Positions 60,701-64,000 of a DNA stretch of 64,000 nt are shown here, piece after piece (position 1 is the stretch's first letter; every line of letters starts with the position of its first letter). The notes beneath the pieces were generated by a model that was not told the DNA's origin, did no database searches, and saw only the letters and a list, made by a program, of their open reading frames with translations. Position numbers and translations under genes: made by a program. The stretch comes from Methylomagnum ishizawai. GTDB lineage: Bacteria; Pseudomonadota; Gammaproteobacteria; Methylococcales; Methylococcaceae. The DNA is taken from assembly GCF_019670005.1 (NCBI RefSeq), contig NZ_AP019784.1, positions 209,906-273,905 on the forward strand. The letters are read 5' to 3'.

Positions 60701-60868
60701 AATTTCGCCGGTTTCCTGCCCACCCTGCTGGAAACCAGCGCCCAGGCCCAGTTCCTGGTGCCCATGACCCTGTCGCTGGCGGCGGGCTTGCTGTTCGGCA
60801 TGGCCGCCAGCCTGGTGCTAACCCCGGTGGCCTACGCCATCCTCCAAGATTTCCAGGGCAAACCGTAA
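57779..60868 (+). CDS. RND efflux pump, HAE1-like, probable siderophore exporter
   Basis: Inner-membrane proton-driven transporter of 1029 residues, full length for the family. It begins MKLIPWFAANPVAANLLMLL with the first membrane helix. TM4 carries the paired acidic residues in LAMGILVDDAIIIGE, and the second repeat has GMIAASGVVVNDSLVLLDHI. Two large periplasmic loops separate the helix blocks. Between the latter helix and ARFRPIFLAFLTNFAG lies an unusual stretch of about 20 residues (EAGDRPGEESRGCDSSGLPP) coded by a palindromic element at 60583-60655. The start overlaps the adaptor stop (ATGA). It is the last gene of the assembly-export transcript. Confidence 0.92.
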   Translation: MKLIPWFAANPVAANLLMLLIWLGGGFGLTTLERDVYPRFSPHQFEVEASYPGAGPAEVEAAVCVPLEEGIHDLSGVKRLATTVFEGSCQIQVEVLPGHDREALMSAVQARVQAIPGLPRSLERIEVRESSRDDDNGVIWVALYGPVDPLALKRYGERIRADLAALPGVSKTVDYGRMSYEIAVLAQPDKLLQYGLSPRELAEAVRQSSLDLAGGAVRTPAGELLLRVKGRAEQAEALGGLVLRTRPDGGRVLLKDVAEVRDGLDERWFQWRHDGQPAQGWEIHAGGDAIEVARRVKDYVARQTRHLPEGLHLKTWWDDSEAYEERVRTLVEDGVSGFLLVCLVLTLFLRLRVAVWAGLGILTSVLGALWFMPVLDVSLNMLSLFGFLLAMGILVDDAIIIGESVHAEQATGKFAPLDAAIRGVQSVALPVTLSVLIALVAFLPGLFLPGWGGQMMRPICLVMILTLVFSLAEALLILPAHLATAPGGPARPGRVERWRAGLNRGLDRFVAGFYAPFLARAIAWRYLALALFIVLPLLGAALVAGGYLRLSLSPDVTKDSFWVRLTVPPGSPPDGIRRAAARVEQALFDYRDELERAEGIPVLVGQETMIWEQEAGLWLELSPEARQRLGVEDFVREWRRRIGDLGQARIDFIYREGDVPYDLQLDLSAPDPLVLAAGTEALKQQLAAYPGVSDVMDSAVPGKPEVRLVLKPEAERLGLRLADLAEQVRAAYYGEEAQRLRRGRNEVKVVVRYPPEARRSLDALLAMPVRLPAGGQAPLSALAEVSFAPGYAQLNRRDRRRVLEVVARVDPQHADANALYAELENTVLPELSRRYPGLRAEIGQERREQETMLAGLWHNAGIALAVIYVLIAATFRSYAQPLIFLFAVPVAWSGAVLAHALAGLPLSMESLVGMIAASGVVVNDSLVLLDHIEAGDRPGEESRGCDSSGLPPHSSSLAQACAARFRPIFLAFLTNFAGFLPTLLETSAQAQFLVPMTLSLAAGLLFGMAASLVLTPVAYAILQDFQGKP
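60583..60655. repeat. Family A in-frame insert in the RND pump
   Basis: TAGGCC...GGAAGA (60586-60600) pairs with TCTTCCGGCCTA (60617-60628) apart from a three-base bulge. It ends with the family word CTCAAGCCTCG. It enlarges a cytoplasmic-side loop after the TM helix with LLDHI. Confidence 0.78.
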
Positions 60869-60976
60869 CGCCCCGCCGCCGTTCCCCCGGCCATGGCACG
60901 GCCCCCCCCTCGCTAACAATCCACAGGCCACCCTTCCTATGCGATTTTTCTTGCGTCGTCGCCCGAATAGGTAGAA

Positions 60977-60995
60977 AATGATAATCGTTCTCATT
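60977..60995. promoter_or_regulatory. Fur box upstream of the secreted P-domain-like gene
   Basis: AATGATAATCGTTCTCATT: the left half-site is perfect, and the right half differs at two positions from the ideal palindrome. It stands 106 bases before ATG 61101 in an AT-rich promoter stretch. Confidence 0.75.
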
Positions 60996-61100
60996 TTTAT
61001 AAATAAAAAAATGAGGCATAAACTGGGAGTCATGCAATTTTTATAAAGCATGCCCATCGACCGATCTCATTTGGATTTCATTTCTTAGAGGCATACGACG

Positions 61101-61961
61101 ATGAAAAAAAACTTCTTGCACCAAACGATCCGCGCAATGGCCACGCTGGCCGCTGTCGCCGCCGCCGGAACCGCTTCCGCCGACCAGCTCACCAAGTCGT
61201 TTGAAAACACCCGTACCATCAAAATCAACGACCTGTGCGCGGACCCATCGCTCGATAAATGCGCCGGCCTGGTCGATTTCTACCCCATCCGCGAAACCAA
61301 CGTCATCATCCCGTCCAAAGCGGCCAGCCCCTATGGCAGCCTGATCAAGGTGCCCGCCAATGCCTTCCCGGCCGGCTTCAAGATCAAAGACGTCAATGTC
61401 ACCCTGAAAGGCGTGTCCCACACCAACCTGGACGACGTCGACGTCCTGCTGATCGCCCCGGATGGCCGCTATGCGATGGTGATGTCGAACGCCAATGCTT
61501 CGTCCGCCACCCCCAATTCGGTCCAAAACCTCACCTTCATCTTCGACGATTCCGCCGTGTTGCCCCTGCCCAACTCGAACCGCAACGACGGCACGCTGAC
61601 CAGCAGCCCGACCAGCGAACTCGCCGGGATCGTCTACGACGAGTGGGTCAATGTCTGGACCGACCCGACCCCGCGCCGCTACAAGCCGACCGACTACGAT
61701 GCCACCAACCCGCTCAGCGTGGACGACATGGATTACTTCCCGGCCCCCGCGCCCGCCGGCATGGTGACGCCCCGCACGGTGGTCGATACCTCCAGCGCCG
61801 CGCTCGCGGTCCAGAAGTTGGTGACTTCGGGCCCGCAGCTCAGCGCCTTCAACGGCGGGGTTCCGACCGGCGATTGGCAGCTGTATGTGGTGGATGATTT
61901 CTTCTGGTACGACGGCTCGATCCTCGGCGGCTGGAGCATCGAAATCACCGCCGGCACCTAA
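61101..61961 (+). CDS. Secreted protein with proprotein-convertase P-domain-like fold
   Basis: A 286-residue exported protein. The signal peptide is MKKNFLHQTIRAMATLAAVA followed by AAGTASA, cleaved before DQLTKS. The mature part resembles the P domain found behind subtilisin-like proteases: a strand-rich core with VNVTLKGVSHTNLDDVDVLL and IAPDGRYAMVM, ending in the characteristic FNGGVPTGDWQLYVVDDFF and LGGWSIEITAG. No protease domain is present, so this is a stand-alone version. AGAGGC precedes the start. A Fur box lies upstream, implying production under iron limitation. What it does at the cell surface is unknown; a link to siderophore uptake or host-surface binding would be speculation. 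Confidence 0.75.
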   Translation: MKKNFLHQTIRAMATLAAVAAAGTASADQLTKSFENTRTIKINDLCADPSLDKCAGLVDFYPIRETNVIIPSKAASPYGSLIKVPANAFPAGFKIKDVNVTLKGVSHTNLDDVDVLLIAPDGRYAMVMSNANASSATPNSVQNLTFIFDDSAVLPLPNSNRNDGTLTSSPTSELAGIVYDEWVNVWTDPTPRRYKPTDYDATNPLSVDDMDYFPAPAPAGMVTPRTVVDTSSAALAVQKLVTSGPQLSAFNGGVPTGDWQLYVVDDFFWYDGSILGGWSIEITAGT

Positions 61962-62209
61962 AGGCGGGGAAGGACCGGGGGCGCGAACCGCCGGTCCCGG
62001 CAAGGTAAGGACTGATCGCCGTCCGGTTGCCCCGGTTGAAAAAGGGGCAGGCGGGCGGCGTTTTCGTCAGGGAAGCTTGCCGGGATTGGAGGGATTTGCG
62101 TTGGCGCGGCGGCCTGGATCAAACCCAGCGCTGGGAGCCGTAAATCCGCCGTCCATGCCGCAAACCAGGACTCCGGCCCAATCCGGCCACGCAGACACGC
62201 CGAAGCCCC

Positions 62210-63001
62210 ATGATGAAACACCCATCGCGCCCGCTAAAAATAGCGCTTTGCACGCTGGTTCCAGACGATGAGGGGGCGGATGCCTCCCGCCTGTTGCAAG
62301 GGGGCTGGCTGGCCCCGGAGGAGCGCGAGCGGGCCGCGCGCTTCGTATTCGAACGGGACCGCTGGTCCTATATCGCCGCCCATAGCCTGCTGCGGGCGAT
62401 GCTGGCCGGATTCCACGGCCTTCCGCCGCTGGCCTGGCGTTTCCGGGCCAATCCGCATGGACGCCCCGAAATCGACCCGGTTTGCGTCCCTTCGATGCCG
62501 CCGCGCTTCAATATCAGCCACACCCATGGCCTAGCCCTGTGCGCCCTGACGGTGGGAGACCTGCCGGAGGATGTGGACGTGGGCGTGGATGCCGAATGCT
62601 TGGACCGCCCTCCCGAAGGGTTGGAACTGGCCGGGCGGTGTTTGTCCGAGCGGGAATGGGCCTGGCTGGAAGCCGAGGATGAAGCGCGGCGGCACACCGG
62701 ATTCCTGCGGCTCTGGACCCTGAAGGAGGCGGTCGCCAAAGCGCTAGGGCTGGGTTTGGAACTGGACTTCAAAACTTTCGATTGCCGGCTGGAGCCCTTG
62801 GGGGTGGATTTCCCAACGGCTGCGCCGGCCGGCGCCCCGGCGGTCTGGGAATTGGTCCATGAATTCGTCGCGCCGCGCCACTGGATATCTGTGGCTGTCC
62901 GCCGCCCGCCCGATGTCCACCTCGAACTTTCCATCCAGCACCTGCGCGGCATGCCAGTTCCAACCGCGCCGCCTGGGTGGAAAAATGGACGGTTTCCATA
63001 A
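62210..63001 (+). CDS. Sfp-type 4'-phosphopantetheinyl transferase
   Basis: Enzyme that converts apo carrier domains to the holo form by adding phosphopantetheine from CoA. It is needed by the ACP and the eight T domains of the cluster. 263 residues. Motifs are RFNISHTHGLALCAL (P1-like), VDVGVDAECL (Mg-binding Asp and Glu) and FLRLWTLKEAVAKALGLGL (the WxxKEA motif). Two adjacent ATGs (62210, 62213) can serve as start. It is separated from the P-domain-like gene by about 250 bases with nothing recognisable in them, so it probably has its own promoter. Confidence 0.93.
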   Translation: MMKHPSRPLKIALCTLVPDDEGADASRLLQGGWLAPEERERAARFVFERDRWSYIAAHSLLRAMLAGFHGLPPLAWRFRANPHGRPEIDPVCVPSMPPRFNISHTHGLALCALTVGDLPEDVDVGVDAECLDRPPEGLELAGRCLSEREWAWLEAEDEARRHTGFLRLWTLKEAVAKALGLGLELDFKTFDCRLEPLGVDFPTAAPAGAPAVWELVHEFVAPRHWISVAVRRPPDVHLELSIQHLRGMPVPTAPPGWKNGRFP

Positions 63002-63330
63002 ACGACGCCTGGGCGCGCGCATCGGCCAGCGGCTTGGGTCCGTTCGGAGGTAGGAAGCGCCCGGAACGGCGGCACGCCTTCCAGACCCGCCCACCCACGG
63101 GTATTGCCGTTGCCTGGGAGCGGGTCTTCGGCGAAAGTATTCACCACAGCCGCGACGCCCGCCCTTTGGCGTAAGATGGCAAGGCCGCGCCGGGCCTCCA
63201 ACGGACCCGCCGCCCGGCCCCGGCTGAATATCACGATGCCTTTCGCCGTGAAACGGAGACCCTGGATGCCGATGTTCGAACCCACCCCGATATTGTCCCG
63301 GCTTGGGCCGGTCCGCCGCGCCCATCGCCT
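63002..63330. other. Intergenic region, nothing recognised
   Basis: About 330 bases between the transferase and the PAS-protein start. Both strands are open for long stretches because of high GC, but I see no supported gene, operator or terminator. Confidence 0.5.
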
Positions 63331-64000
63331 ATGACCGCGCCCAACCCTTCCCATCGCGGTTTGATCGGCCTCGATCAAGCCCAACTCGACGTTTTGTTCC
63401 CCCACCACCTGGCCGTGGACGCGGAACTCCGCATCCTGCGGGCCGGTCCCGCGCTCGGGGCGCTGTGCCCGGATGTGGCGGAGGGCCTGCCCTTGGCGCG
63501 GGCGTTCGCCCCGGCGGAACCCGAGGACCCGTCCTGGGAAGCCGGGCGGCCCGCGGCCACCGCGCCGGCCCCGACGCTCTGGCGGCACCTCCTGACCGGG
63601 CTGGAATTCGAGGGCCGGGTTTTGCCCACGCGGGAACCCGCCGGATCGATCCTGTTGTGGTCGCCCATCGCCGCCGCGGAACAGCGGTCCGGGTTGCGGC
63701 AGGCCCGCCAAACCTTGCGGCGGCAGGACGAATACCCCGCCGCGACCGAGACCCGTTTGCGCGACAAGGAGGCCGAGGCGCGGCGGCTGGCCTTGGTCGC
63801 GGGCCTGACCGATAACGCCGTGGTGCTGACCGACGCCCAGGGCCGGGTGGAATGGGTGAACGAGGGTTTCACCCGGATCACCGGCTATACCCTGGCGGAC
63901 GTGCTGGGCAAGACGCCCGGCTCGGTGCTGCAAGGTCCGGGCACCGACCCGGCAGCGGTCGAATATATGCGCGGCTGCCTGCGGCAGGAGCGGGGTTTCC
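63331..64000 (+). CDS. PAS-domain sensor protein, N-terminal part (runs off window)
   Basis: The open frame from ATG 63331 (MTAPNPSHRGLIGLDQAQLD) reaches the right edge after 223 codons without a stop. The first part (LFPHHLAVDAELRILRAGPA, LCPDVAEGLPL) resembles the HNOBA domain that accompanies haem-NO-binding sensors, from memory and with modest confidence. A short coiled segment (TRLRDKEAEARRLALVAGLT) leads into a PAS domain, NAVVLTDAQGRVEWVNEGFT with RITGYTLADVLGKTPGSVLQ. The flavin-binding Cys of LOV domains is absent (GKTPGSVLQ instead of GxNCRFLQ). The output domain (kinase or cyclic-di-GMP enzyme) lies outside the window. It has no evident link to the siderophore genes. Confidence 0.7.
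   Translation, partial: MTAPNPSHRGLIGLDQAQLDVLFPHHLAVDAELRILRAGPALGALCPDVAEGLPLARAFAPAEPEDPSWEAGRPAATAPAPTLWRHLLTGLEFEGRVLPTREPAGSILLWSPIAAAEQRSGLRQARQTLRRQDEYPAATETRLRDKEAEARRLALVAGLTDNAVVLTDAQGRVEWVNEGFTRITGYTLADVLGKTPGSVLQGPGTDPAAVEYMRGCLRQERGF

Noticed and set aside
62368..63933. Long minus-strand open frame across the phosphopantetheinyl transferase and PAS genes
   Set aside because: Shadow of two supported plus-strand genes; no domain recognised.
63830..64000. LOV photoreceptor domain
   Set aside because: The flavin-binding Cys motif is replaced by GKTPGSVLQ; it is treated as an ordinary PAS domain.

Overview
The window is high-GC proteobacterial DNA. Fur-type operators, a pyoverdine-like biosynthetic logic and an RND exporter suggest a gammaproteobacterium. 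A Methylococcaceae-type methanotroph is my low-confidence guess, because nothing diagnostic of methanotrophy is present. A few stretches (about 5.9-6.65 kb and 8.1-8.9 kb) are clearly AT-richer than the rest and look imported.

Left part (1-11.4 kb): a decayed accessory region. A type I-G (former I-U) CRISPR-Cas operon, csb1-csb2-cas3 on the minus strand, carries at least five frame breaks. One of them coincides with a perfect 26-bp inverted repeat that looks like a template-switch mutation. Next comes an integron remnant: an integrase gene lacking its 5' part, one good attC site, and an AT-rich two-gene cassette. The second cassette gene is split by an intact IS4-family element with a 10-bp target duplication and ended by an intact IS630-family element at a TA. 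Fragments of an IS66-like and an IS3 element follow, then a methyltransferase gene cut off at its 5' end.

Middle and right (11.9-61 kb): an iron-regulated lipopeptide siderophore cluster. It encodes an LLM flavin monooxygenase, a PvdQ-like acylase, an IucD-type lysine/ornithine N-hydroxylase, an IucB-type N-acyltransferase, MbtH, a type II thioesterase, a SyrP-like hydroxylase, three collinear NRPSs and an OMF-MFP-RND efflux system. From mbtH to the RND pump the genes mostly overlap by a few bases. The line reads FAAL-ACP, then eight modules. The pocket codes give an acyl chain, X(D), Asp, Ser, X(D), Ser, X(D), X(D), X and release by a thioesterase. Two modules share an identical pocket (DAEITGGVTK). 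With the beta-hydroxylated Asp, two hydroxamate residues there would make a hexadentate ligand. Fur boxes lie before the acylase, before the acyltransferase, and before a secreted P-domain-like protein downstream of the pump. A Sfp-type phosphopantetheinyl transferase and the start of a PAS sensor close the window. No TonB-dependent receptor, sigma factor or iron reductase is present.

The most unusual signal is a set of short, GC-rich, palindromic inserts sitting in frame inside coding sequence. There are about 18 copies of one family (words such as AGGCTTGAGG/CCTCAAGCCT) and about six of another (GGTGGGCAT/ATGCCCACC followed by CTACGG). They occupy inter-motif loops of the NRPS domains, inter-domain linkers and one loop of the RND pump. 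A 1.7-kb near-identical repeat carrying the two Ser adenylation domains differs essentially only at two such insert sites, which indicates the inserts are evolutionarily active.
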